From Gammaproteobacteria bacterium (GTDB lineage: Bacteria > Pseudomonadota > Gammaproteobacteria > Steroidobacterales > Steroidobacteraceae): a stretch of DNA of 64,000 bases. The translations under genes were made by a program, and so were the position numbers. Location: assembly GCA_025350055.1 (NCBI GenBank), contig JANXYK010000057.1:1-64000 (forward strand), read 5' to 3'. Below are positions 1 to 7,083 of the stretch, one piece after another. Position 1 is the stretch's first letter. Each line of letters opens with the position of its first letter. The notes beneath the pieces were generated by a model. It ran no database searches. It was not told the origin of the DNA and was given only the letters and a program-made list of their open reading frames with translations.

Positions 1-13
1 ATGGGCAGTCTCG

Positions 14-304
14 CTACGCTGCCAGCGCCTTCAGCACGTTCCGCGGATCCTTGCGGATGGCACGCAGCAGCGCCTTGGCCGGGCCTTGGGGTTCGCGCCT
101 CCCCTGCTCCCAGTTGCGGAGGGTTCCGAGGTCCACGGTCAATAGGGCCGCAAATTGGGACTGCGACAATTTCAAACTCTTGCGCAACTCCTTGACCATC
201 GTGGAATCCACAGTTGTCTCACGAGCCGGCGCGCGCGCTCCGCGTACGATCTCGCCCGCTTCCCGCACGCCTTGCAACAGTTTCTCGAAGTCCTTGGAGT
301 TCAT
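14..304 (-). CDS. HigA-like helix-turn-helix antitoxin
   Basis: 96-residue XRE-type protein. The helix-turn-helix lies at about residues 40-80, with the motif LKLSQSQFAALLTVDLGTLRNWE typical of HigA/antitoxin repressors (shown only as LSQSQFAALL plus LRNWEQGRREP). It is the second gene of a toxin-first pair: the toxin gene ends 3 bases upstream. The expected role is to neutralise the upstream RelE-like protein and to repress the pair through the large palindrome at 629-663. The order toxin then antitoxin is the HigBA order. Length is normal for the family. Confidence 0.85.
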   Translation of the reverse strand: MNSKDFEKLLQGVREAGEIVRGARAPARETTVDSTMVKELRKSLKLSQSQFAALLTVDLGTLRNWEQGRREPQGPAKALLRAIRKDPRNVLKALAA

Positions 305-307
305 GTC

Positions 308-619
308 CTAGCCCTCCACATAGGCTTTGGCCAGCGCTTTCAATTGCGCCTTGGTCAAGTCCACTTTGACGTTTTTGGCGAAGATGACCACCAACAGAAT
401 CTGCGATTCGGCCACCCGCCAGTAGTAAATCACCCGCGCCCCGCCACGCTTGCCGCGACCCTGGAGCGCAACCCGGATCTTCCGCAGACCGTGTCCGCCT
501 GGAATCAGATCGCCAGCATCCGGACGATCTGCCAGGTCCTGCTGGAATTCAGCGAATTCATCATCCGGCAGGTACTGCTCACGATCGGCAGCAAAGGTCG
601 GGGTCTCGATGAAGATCAC
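308..619 (-). CDS. RelE/HigB-type toxin
   Basis: 103-residue protein with the signature of RelE/HigB mRNA interferases: the glycine-rich segment LRKIRVALQGRGKRGG followed by ARVIYYW, then a hydrophobic strand and AKNVKVDLTKAQ. The family cleaves mRNA at the ribosome when its antitoxin is lost. The start is a GTG, because no ATG lies in frame nearby. It is immediately followed by an HTH antitoxin gene with a 3-base gap, so the two are co-transcribed. The reading frame is intact and no inactivating change is visible. Confidence 0.85.
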   Translation of the reverse strand: MIFIETPTFAADREQYLPDDEFAEFQQDLADRPDAGDLIPGGHGLRKIRVALQGRGKRGGARVIYYWRVAESQILLVVIFAKNVKVDLTKAQLKALAKAYVEG

Positions 620-628
620 AGTTCAACC

Positions 629-663
629 GTACGCCATTGACTTACCGTAAGTCAATGGCGTAC
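629..663. promoter_or_regulatory. Perfect 17-bp palindrome upstream of the HigBA-like pair
   Basis: Left arm 629-645 and right arm 647-663 are perfect reverse complements around one central base (C646). The site ends 10 bases upstream of the toxin GTG at 619, where a TA operator is expected. Binding by the adjacent HTH antitoxin is inference. A hairpin role is less likely because there is no T-run on either side. Confidence 0.7.
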
Positions 664-697
664 ATACCCCTGGCTATGAATCGCGCGTTCCGCACGG

Positions 698-916
698 TCA
701 GAACTCGATGCGGAGCTGACGCTCGGTTGTGGGCATCGCACGAGCTGGGTGATCCGGCTTCGGTACCTTGATTTGTGCCGCGGGTACCTTGATCTGTGCT
801 GCCGGTGCCGTCGCGGCACCGAACACGCTCACCTGGCTTGTAAACAGGCGGGCAAGATTGGCCAATTTGATCGGAATTGGCGACGAATTCTGACCAGGCC
901 CGTAAACAAGCTTTTC
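698..916 (-). pseudogene. Orphan 3' gene fragment with duplicated heptapeptide
   Basis: The frame is open from the in-frame TGA at 917-919 to the TGA at 698-700, about 72 codons, with protein-like composition. It contains NLARLFTSQVSVFGA, then AAQIKVP twice in tandem, then a basic tail ending RAMPTTERQLRIEF. There is no ATG near the 5' end, only internal GTG codons, so it looks like the C-terminal tail of a larger gene cut off on its 5' side. I do not recognise the family. Confidence 0.4.
762..803. repeat. Two-copy 21-bp tandem repeat
   Basis: Units 762-782 and 783-803 both begin GGTACCTTGAT and differ at a few bases. The unit is a multiple of three, so on the minus strand it duplicates seven codons (AAQIKVP) in the fragment at 698-916. 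A recent in-frame slippage duplication is the simplest reading. Confidence 0.6.
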
Positions 917-1039
917 TCACCCGATCAACAGCATGCGCGAATTGAGGCCTGGTCAGCCTTCGGCGCCGGTGCCTGGTTAAAGCAAGACGCCGGTTCACAC
1001 AACTGGCATCTGTTTGTGTTTGATGAAGCGGTGCGTCTG

Positions 1040-2500
1040 CTAGTCCGCGCGAGCCTCGCCGAACTCCAACCGGGCTTCGTCGGAACGTTTCATTGCGTTC
1101 GATCGTTCGAGCGCGGCAAAACAAACTGGCGTCGAGCTCATGTCCAACCAACGACTGAAACGTGCCGCACGCGACAGCATTCTCGACATTGGCACGGGAT
1201 TCCCATTGGTGAGCGCCTTTAGGGCACCGATGTAGTCGTCGCGGAATACCGTGGGCACGATGATACGGGTCAATCCAGCATTCGACAGAAAGTGATTCAT
1301 GGCGACGCGCGCCGTACGGCCATTGCCGTCCGAGAACGGGTGAACCTCCGACACTACGAAGCTTGCTAGCGCGGCGCGATTGGCGGGTGTGGACGCGCTC
1401 ATGGTGTATTCGTAGCCTTTGAACAGCGTGCCGAGCACGAGGTCTGGATCGACAAACCGTGTGGCGCCGGCGCGGTTTCGCTCTGTCTTGAACTCGCCCG
1501 GCAGCTTGTCCTTGCGAGACTCGATTACCTGGCTATTCCATTCCTTGAGCAGCCGCGCAAACTCCTCTGCGCTGTCGGGAAGTTTCGGAGACTGCTTGGA
1601 TTTGAGGATTGCCTGGTAGGTCCCAAGAATGTCGTGCGAGTCATCTTCGCGATATTTGAGCGGGCGGCCGTTGACGACGATGTCGTGCGCTTCCGTGATC
1701 TCGAATTCCGTACCTTCGATGTAGTTTGAGAAATAGGTCTCGACGAAGGCCTGTAACGATGCGTCCGCGGCCGGATCTGCGGCCGGCACTTGCAGGGGGT
1801 TCTGCTGCAATTCGATGGCCAGCGCCTCGAAGAGCTTTAGGCGGGCGTCGTCGTAGGGACGTTTTGCTGCGCGCGCGCGCGCCGCGGGCGCGCTCAACTT
1901 GGCGGTGCGCGTGCCCAGCAGTGCTCCGATCGTCGTATCCAGCTGCTTGAATTCAGCGTCAAGCCCGAGCGGAGTCGCGATCGCGCGCGCGGAGTCGCGC
2001 AACTTGTTGGTCGCACCATCGACGTCGCGGCTGATGAATCGGTCGAGCCACTCCTCGACCGCCTCTGTGCCGAGCGTGCGCTTTTCCGCCGCATTCCCGC
2101 GGCTCGTGAAGAGATTCTCGAGCAGCGCGCGCGCCTGGCTCGATAGATGTGCCGTACCGTGAAAGGTGGGGATCTTGATGTCGGATTCGAGCGGACCTGG
2201 TCCTTTCGCAATGCGTAGCTTCACGCCTGGAAGCGCGAGATCGCGCCGATAGGGCCCCGTCAGAAAATAGTTACCCGCAGCCGTCGGACGCTGTTCGAAG
2301 GCGGAGCGATGCGACACGATGCAATCGGGTGCGATCAGCGCGCACAGCTCAAGCAGATGGCGGCGAGTGATGACTTCGAGCGGTTGCGCGAGGTCATCGG
2401 TGTAGACGCCCGAAAAAATGCGGCGTAGCTCCCCCTGCTCCGCCAGACGTTGCAGTCTGCGCGCTTCAGTTCGATCCTCGCCGGCCGTCTTGAGAGGCAT
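1040..2500 (-). CDS. Fic-domain protein with AbiEi-like N-terminal region
   Basis: 486 residues. The Fic signature HPFSDGNGRTAR lies at about 387-398 and retains the catalytic His and the GNGR loop, so AMP (or other NMP) transfer onto a target protein is expected. An inhibitory-helix motif S-N-Y-I-E-G sits at about 258-263, upstream of the Fic core, as in self-inhibited class II Fic proteins. Residues about 15-150 resemble the winged-helix and following domain of AbiEi-type (type IV TA) antitoxins (RIFSGVYTDD, then SHRSAFEQRP). The protein may therefore carry DNA-binding, inhibitor and toxin parts in one chain. No partner gene is adjacent. The AT-rich, repeat-bearing upstream region at 2500-2703 probably regulates it. 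Confidence 0.85.
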   Translation of the reverse strand: MPLKTAGEDRTEARRLQRLAEQGELRRIFSGVYTDDLAQPLEVITRRHLLELCALIAPDCIVSHRSAFEQRPTAAGNYFLTGPYRRDLALPGVKLRIAKGPGPLESDIKIPTFHGTAHLSSQARALLENLFTSRGNAAEKRTLGTEAVEEWLDRFISRDVDGATNKLRDSARAIATPLGLDAEFKQLDTTIGALLGTRTAKLSAPAARARAAKRPYDDARLKLFEALAIELQQNPLQVPAADPAADASLQAFVETYFSNYIEGTEFEITEAHDIVVNGRPLKYREDDSHDILGTYQAILKSKQSPKLPDSAEEFARLLKEWNSQVIESRKDKLPGEFKTERNRAGATRFVDPDLVLGTLFKGYEYTMSASTPANRAALASFVVSEVHPFSDGNGRTARVAMNHFLSNAGLTRIIVPTVFRDDYIGALKALTNGNPVPMSRMLSRAARFSRWLDMSSTPVCFAALERSNAMKRSDEARLEFGEARAD

Positions 2501-2703
2501 GTCGCTTTCTTCGTCAGAAAGAGGTGATGCGCCTCTTTTCTGTCGCTATGTTATACCTAATACTATGAAAACGTCGCTATATTAGTAATAGTAGAGATTG
2601 GGCGCTGTCGCAGGAATCTACATAAAAGCGCGCCAAAGCGTCATTTTGTCGCCAGATTAGGCGCAATTAGGTAATTCTGTCGCCAATCCCCATATAATGT
2701 CGC
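2500..2703 (-). repeat. Array of seven GCGAC(A/G) motifs upstream of the Fic gene
   Basis: On the minus strand GCGACA occurs at 2505-2500, 2546-2541, 2611-2606, 2652-2647, 2683-2678 and 2703-2698, with a GCGACG variant at 2577-2572. Centre-to-centre spacings are mostly 31-41 bases. The copies lie in unusually AT-rich DNA for this window, with longer shared flanks around 2542-2563 and 2573-2594. One copy overlaps the start codon. The arrangement looks like a multi-site operator. Confidence 0.5.
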
Positions 2704-3088
2704 TTCTGTCAAGAACTAACGCGCGCTACTTAGGCAGCGATTTGCTCTGACGTCCGCCTGGAGCAACGTCACACCGTAGAGCGACCCACGCCAGGTCGAA
2801 CAGGATCTTGCGAGCCATGGGCCAAGACTAAAGAGCAATTTGCGCGGCACGGAATCGCGCTGGGTAGCTAGCCAGGATTTCTATCGGCCATGCAGTTTGC
2901 CGCAACGGGAACGGCGACCAGGCACGTGTTGAGGGTCATGTGGGGCAGCGGGACGCTGCGCGACTGAGGAGCAGGGTTCAGACGGATAGCGGGCGGCGGC
3001 TCGCGCATCGCTATTCGGCCACTGCGCCGCGCAATCCAGCATGCGATGACACCTCACGGCCCGCTCTAACGCGTTGTTAGCTGACCTC
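2704..3088. other. No gene recognised
   Basis: I see no coding sequence with recognisable composition on either strand. The stretch 3060-3082 carries TAAC and GTTAG elements loosely resembling a recombination-site end, but no full paired structure. It separates the Fic gene from the second TA module. Confidence 0.4.
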
Positions 3089-3117
3089 TTGACGGTATGT
3101 CTGTTCTGACATACTCT
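3089..3117 (+). promoter_or_regulatory. Promoter with palindromic operator for the second TA module
   Basis: TTGACG at 3089-3094 is a near-consensus -35 element. A weak -10 lies about 3112-3117. A perfect palindrome, GTATGTC (3095-3101) and GACATAC (3108-3114) around six bases, fills the spacer between them. A repressor bound there would block polymerase. Predicted transcription would begin at about 3124, next to the toxin GTG at 3125. Confidence 0.55.
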
Positions 3118-3124
3118 TGCCAGC

Positions 3125-3463
3125 GTGAGCCCCAAGCATAAGCCGCTGGTGTGGCTGCACGGCGAGGTCAAGACCCCGCCGTTTTCCGCCGAGGCCCGGC
3201 TCGAGGCGGGATTTCTGCTGCGCAGGCTCCAACGCGGCGAGATGCTCTCAATGCCGCGCTCGCGCCCAATGCGAGCCATTGGTGCTCGGTGCCACGAGCT
3301 GCGCATTTCGGATGTCGGCGCCATCTGGCGGACCATATGTCACGCCGATGCCGATGCCATTGTAGTTGGCGAAGTGTTCGCGAAAAAGACACAGCAGACA
3401 CCAAAACAAGTGCTCGATGTTTCGTGTCGGCGCCTGAAGGAGTACGACCGTGCGGGCAAGTAA
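3125..3463 (+). CDS. RelE/HigB-like (Gp49-type) toxin
   Basis: 112-residue protein of the phage-derived Gp49-like/HigB family. It shows KPLVWLHGEVKTPPFS at the N-terminus, then RLQRGEMLSMPRSRPM and HELRIS, then IWRTICHADADAIVV and the terminal VFAKKTQQTP. These are the usual family landmarks, so mRNA cleavage is the expected activity. The start is GTG at 3125; no ribosome binding site is apparent, which fits a leaderless or weakly translated toxin. Its 3' end overlaps the antitoxin gene by 14 bases. Confidence 0.85.
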   Translation: MSPKHKPLVWLHGEVKTPPFSAEARLEAGFLLRRLQRGEMLSMPRSRPMRAIGARCHELRISDVGAIWRTICHADADAIVVGEVFAKKTQQTPKQVLDVSCRRLKEYDRAGK

Positions 3464-3776
3464 GCAACGCAAATTGACTGCCAAGGGCTGGAAGATTGGC
3501 GATGCCAAGGACTTCATGGCCCTGTCTGCTTCCGAAGAGGCTTACATTAAGATTCGTCTGAAGCTGGCGGATGGCCTAAAAGCGCGCCGCAGCTCTCGCG
3601 GGATAACCCAGACCGAGCTGGCGAGCGCACTGCGTTCGAGCCAGTCGCGGGTAGCGAAGATGGAGGCCGGCGATCCGACGGTGAGCCTCGACTTGCTGGT
3701 GCGGTCACTGTTGGCACTGGGCACTTCAAACCGTGAGTTGGCAGCAATGATCGCGCATAGCCTCAGGGTCACCTAA
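3450..3776 (+). CDS. XRE-family antitoxin (HigA-like)
   Basis: 108 residues with a helix-turn-helix at about 45-90 (ITQTELASALRSSQSRVAKM), followed by a short helical tail. The start is GTG at 3450, inside the 3' end of the toxin frame, so translation is probably coupled. The expected role is toxin neutralisation and repression at the palindrome 3095-3114. The pair is a toxin-first module unrelated in sequence to the one at 14-619. Confidence 0.85.
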   Translation: MRASKQRKLTAKGWKIGDAKDFMALSASEEAYIKIRLKLADGLKARRSSRGITQTELASALRSSQSRVAKMEAGDPTVSLDLLVRSLLALGTSNRELAAMIAHSLRVT

Positions 3777-3866
3777 CGATACGGTTGAGCGGCCGCACGC
3801 AGGCGCGCGGCGCGGGCGTATCCGCAATTCTGTGTGCGAGGCGGTTTAGAAACCTCATCGCTCTGA

Positions 3867-4117
3867 TCAACCCTTGACCAGTGTAAACCGATCCCCATAC
3901 AGGATGGCAGACTGGTTCATCGCGCGCTTCCAGTCAAAGGCACTGCGCACCGATTTGTTCAGCACGTTGCGCAGTGCCAGCCACAACCACTTGATGGCCG
4001 ACTCGTCTTTGGGAAAATGCCCGCGCGTCTTGATGATTCTGCGCAGCCGCATGTTCAGGCTCTCGATCGCATTGGTCGTGTAGATCACTCGCCGGATGTC
4101 CGGCGGGAACTCGCCGC
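3867..4117 (-). pseudogene. 3' remnant of an IS256-family (mutator) transposase
   Basis: The frame encodes the C-terminal 80 or so residues of an IS256-type transposase: GGEFPPDIRRVIYTTNAIES, then LNMRLRRIIKTRGHFP and LWLALRN. Full-length proteins are about 400 residues, so the N-terminus, the DDE catalytic core and the left terminus are missing. Homology starts exactly at the stop codon of the secretin gene (4118-4120), marking a deletion or recombination junction. It is not functional. Confidence 0.8.
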
Positions 4118-5482
4118 CTAATGCGGATCCGAGCTGTTGACCTTATCGATCACGTTGAGGGACCGCAGCTTTCCCTCCTGCTCCTGGATCAGGGCCAGAT
4201 TGTGGTTGATTTGCTCAATCGCTTGTCCGCTTACCTCGTCAGTACGCCCTGGATTGCGAACGATACGCGGCCTAATGATCACCACCGTCTCGGTGTTATT
4301 GGCATTGGCCGTACTGGTCGAGAACAGCCGGCCGATGCCGGGAATATTGCCCAGGATAGGGATGCCAACCTTGTCGTTGCTGCTGGTGTTCTTAATCAAT
4401 CCACCAATGAACACCGACTGCCCATCCTCGCACATCAGTTCGGTGGTGACTTCCGTGCTCTTCTTTTCGGGAATCCCGGCGATCAGAGTTGTCGAACTGA
4501 CCTCCGGATGTATGTGCAGATGCACTCGGCCCTGCTCATCCACCGAGGGCGTCACTTTCAGGATGACACCAGACTCCAGAAACTGGATGCTCTCGGTGGT
4601 GACCTGATTGATGGTAGTAGTGACCTTGTATCCCGTGCTCTTGCCGATTACGGCCTTGGCTTCCTGATTCTCCATCGCCAGCAACTTGGGTGTGGCCAAG
4701 GTTCGAACGCGATTGCGTGTGGTCCGGGCTTCCAGAAACAGCTCAATGTTCCGGTTAGTAAGGCTGAAGAAGAAACCCGGGTCCTGTGGACCCGTTTTGA
4801 CGCTGCCGCTGGCCAAGCCATTGGTGCCAAAACTGCCGCTGGTGCCATCCCCAGATCCAAACACCTTGCTCCAATCCACTCCATAGGTTTCGCCGTCATC
4901 CAAAGTGACTTCCAGCACTTTGGCTTCGATCAACACCTGCCGGGGCTCGGCATCCAGCTGGGTGAGCAATCTGCTGGTTCTTTCCAGGAATTCGGCGGTG
5001 TCTTCCACTACGATCATGCGCCGGTCCTTGAGCGGCGTGACTTTGCCATACCGCGACAGATACTTGGAGAGGATTTCGGCGACCTGATTCGGATCCGAAT
5101 ACTGGACCTTGAATGTCCGCAGCTGCGTCAGGCCACCTGGATGCTCCAGACCTGCGTCCTTACGATCGACAATGAAATAGTCGCCGCCGCGCAACTCAAC
5201 CGCATAACCGGCGGCCTCCGCCACGCGGTAGATCGCCTGTTTGACTGTTACATCGTACAGGTTGACGGAGACGACGCCAGTCACACCTTTGCCAAGAATT
5301 ATATTGACGCGATCCTTGCGCGACAGAACATCGAATACTTCCTCGATGGAGGATTCGCGAAAGTTGAACGTCACGTGCTCAGGCGGCTGGCGTCGCACCC
5401 GTTGCGCCGCTGACGACTGCGTTGCGAATGCAACCAGGCCGGTCACCAGAATCGCCAAAACGGCTTTGGATCGCCTGCTCAC
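4118..5482 (-). CDS. mshL: MSHA-type secretin (MshL/PilQ/GspD family)
   Basis: 454 residues. An N-terminal signal sequence (about 1-26) is followed by secretin N-domains (VTFNFRESSIEEVFDVLS; VVSVNLYDVTVKQAI) and the secretin channel domain with ATPKLLAMENQEAKAVIG, VILKVTPSVDEQG and the terminal GQSVFIGGLIKNTSSNDKVG-IPILGNIPGIGRLF signature. It should form the outer-membrane pore for the pilus. It is the last gene of the pilus operon, and its stop codon abuts an IS256 remnant, so the usual downstream mshM/mshN genes are absent. Confidence 0.85.
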   Translation of the reverse strand: MSRRSKAVLAILVTGLVAFATQSSAAQRVRRQPPEHVTFNFRESSIEEVFDVLSRKDRVNIILGKGVTGVVSVNLYDVTVKQAIYRVAEAAGYAVELRGGDYFIVDRKDAGLEHPGGLTQLRTFKVQYSDPNQVAEILSKYLSRYGKVTPLKDRRMIVVEDTAEFLERTSRLLTQLDAEPRQVLIEAKVLEVTLDDGETYGVDWSKVFGSGDGTSGSFGTNGLASGSVKTGPQDPGFFFSLTNRNIELFLEARTTRNRVRTLATPKLLAMENQEAKAVIGKSTGYKVTTTINQVTTESIQFLESGVILKVTPSVDEQGRVHLHIHPEVSSTTLIAGIPEKKSTEVTTELMCEDGQSVFIGGLIKNTSSNDKVGIPILGNIPGIGRLFSTSTANANNTETVVIIRPRIVRNPGRTDEVSGQAIEQINHNLALIQEQEGKLRSLNVIDKVNSSDPH

Positions 5483-5862
5483 TCGTTACTCCGGTTCTTT
5501 ATCATTGATGGGCCTGGCGGCGCCATCGTCAAGAGATAGCGCTGCCCGTTCCTGTATAAGACAGCCTCGCCTTCCGCAACATGCACCAGCCGATAGCCAT
5601 CGAGTTCCTCTCCTATCTTCACCAGCGTGCCGTCAATATTCGCCAGTGACGCCGACCCTGCCACCATCACAGCCTTAAGTCGGGGATGCCACGCGGCCTC
5701 CGGACCAGGTGCCGGTGCAGCAGCCGCTGGCGGCACCGCGGCCAGGGCCGCAAGGGAGGGCCTGGCAAACAGGTTGTGGCGCAGCGGCTCGACGGCGCGC
5801 AACGGTAGCGGCAGAACCAGTATCGAGAGCATCCAGGTGAAGTGCAGGTTGTCGGAACTCAT
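5479..5862 (-). CDS. MshK-like pilus biogenesis protein
   Basis: About 127 residues from the ATG at 5862, which sits 5 bases after the preceding stop; an in-frame upstream start would overlap that gene by 38 bases. It has an N-terminal hydrophobic segment, an Ala/Pro-rich linker, then a small GspC/PilP-like beta domain (LKAVMVAGSASLANIDGTLV...EGEAVLYRNGQRYLL). Proteins of this kind link inner-membrane PilNO to the secretin. The assignment rests on position between PilO-like and secretin genes plus the HR-domain-like pattern. The 3' end overlaps the mshL start by 4 bases. Confidence 0.65.
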   Translation of the reverse strand: MSSDNLHFTWMLSILVLPLPLRAVEPLRHNLFARPSLAALAAVPPAAAAPAPGPEAAWHPRLKAVMVAGSASLANIDGTLVKIGEELDGYRLVHVAEGEAVLYRNGQRYLLTMAPPGPSMIKNRSNE

Positions 5863-5866
5863 GGGT

Positions 5867-6439
5867 TTACTCCTGCAGCTGTAACGGCCGGTACAGGGCA
5901 ACATTGAATGTCAGCGATACCTGACTGCCCTCACCCGACTTAATGTCAAATTCTGTGACAGTGGCGCTGCCGCCCAAGGCCTGCTCGAAATCCAGCATCC
6001 ATTGGCATAGCTGCAGGTAACTGCCATTGCCCATCACCTGAAACGACAGCTCTTCGAACACCGACACCTGCTGCCGGGGACCCGGCGTCATGCTGGTGAG
6101 GGCAATTCCGTAGCGCGCTGCCGACTGATCCAGTGCTGCCATCAACGACGCCACCATCTCGTCATCGGAGGCCGGCACTTTCAACTGACCACTGAGTTTC
6201 GCCTTCAGCAGCTTGAGCTCACTGGCAACCTTCTCCAGTTCATCGCGTTGCCGAGGCGCTTGCTGAATTGAGGCAGACAAAGTGGAATGAGTGGCGCGAA
6301 TCTGTCGGTATGCGGTCAGCGGCTTACGCAGTACCAGCATCCAGCCCTCGAACAGCACCAGCCCGAGCAGCAGCACCATGCTGCCGGCCACGACGCGCGC
6401 GTCGAGGGTTGCCAATTGGTCAGTGAGGCGCTTCCTCAT
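5867..6439 (-). CDS. PilO/MshJ-like pilus alignment protein
   Basis: 190 residues: a short cytoplasmic start, one transmembrane helix at about 17-38 (VVAGSMVLLLGLVLFEGWML), a coiled-coil stretch rich in Glu/Leu/Lys to about 85, then an alpha/beta periplasmic domain. This is the PilO/GspM/MshJ plan. Its start overlaps the stop of the PilN-like gene by 4 bases. It should pair with PilN in the inner-membrane ring. Confidence 0.75.
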   Translation of the reverse strand: MRKRLTDQLATLDARVVAGSMVLLLGLVLFEGWMLVLRKPLTAYRQIRATHSTLSASIQQAPRQRDELEKVASELKLLKAKLSGQLKVPASDDEMVASLMAALDQSAARYGIALTSMTPGPRQQVSVFEELSFQVMGNGSYLQLCQWMLDFEQALGGSATVTEFDIKSGEGSQVSLTFNVALYRPLQLQE

Positions 6440-7083
6440 GGCTGCGCCTTGCCGCGCATCTGCACTGCAAGATTGAAGTCGACCACCTGCACGCTGGTGT
6501 AGCTGCGCGTCGTAGTGTTGATCAGCCGCAGATCAGCCACCGCTGGCTGAGCGCCCAGCCGCTGCATGAAGCTGGCCAGCTCAGAGTGATTGCTCGCGTG
6601 CCCGATGATGTCGGCGCCCTGCTGCAATTCGACTGGCAGTGCAGCGCCCGTTACGTTTGGCAGCACCACGATTTCAGATCTGCCAGCAACAGGAGAATTC
6701 GCTGAAACACCCATCGCGTCGCGACGCTGGAGGTGAACACGGTCCAGCCAGATGTGTTCATCGTATGCCTCATCCAACGCGCCGAGCAATTGCGCAACGC
6801 GATCGCGTCCGCGCAATTGCTCCAGTGCCGCCAACTGCTGTTCGGTCACGTGGCGCTGTTGCCGCAAGACCTCAGCCTTGTTCTGGCTTGTCTGCAGCTC
6901 CTGTTGCTGCTGCTCAATACGAAACACCTCGGCGCTTTCACGCCACATCAGGTACCCCAATGCGGTGCGGCTGGCGCCGAGACACACTGCCACGACCATC
7001 AAGGCCGTTGCCAATCGCTTGAGGTGTCGCCGCAGCACGAGCTGTTTGCGATAGTCGCCCGGGATCAGGTCGATTTCAGTCAT
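6436..7083 (-). CDS. PilN-like pilus assembly protein
   Basis: The start at 7083 gives MTEIDLIPGDYR, matching the conserved PilN N-terminal cytoplasmic motif (INLLP-type) that binds PilM. Then come one membrane helix at about 25-45 (ATALMVVAVCLGASRTALGY), a long Gln-rich coiled coil, and a Fimbrial-assembly domain. About 215 residues. An upstream ATG five codons earlier is less likely. It overlaps the PilM-like gene by 8 bases. Confidence 0.75.
   Translation of the reverse strand: MTEIDLIPGDYRKQLVLRRHLKRLATALMVVAVCLGASRTALGYLMWRESAEVFRIEQQQQELQTSQNKAEVLRQQRHVTEQQLAALEQLRGRDRVAQLLGALDEAYDEHIWLDRVHLQRRDAMGVSANSPVAGRSEIVVLPNVTGAALPVELQQGADIIGHASNHSELASFMQRLGAQPAVADLRLINTTTRSYTSVQVVDFNLAVQMRGKAQP

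Noticed and set aside
749-1222. 157-codon plus-strand frame near the first TA pair
   Set aside because: Trp/Arg/His-rich composition, and it overlaps the Fic C-terminus and the orphan tail on the opposite strand.
3060-3090. Possible integron attC-like end (TAACGCGTTGTTAG)
   Set aside because: Only one short half-site is present, without the second core or the paired structure, and no integrase is seen.
4121-5413. 430-codon plus-strand frame opposite the secretin gene
   Set aside because: Antisense shadow; the opposite strand has the full secretin signature.
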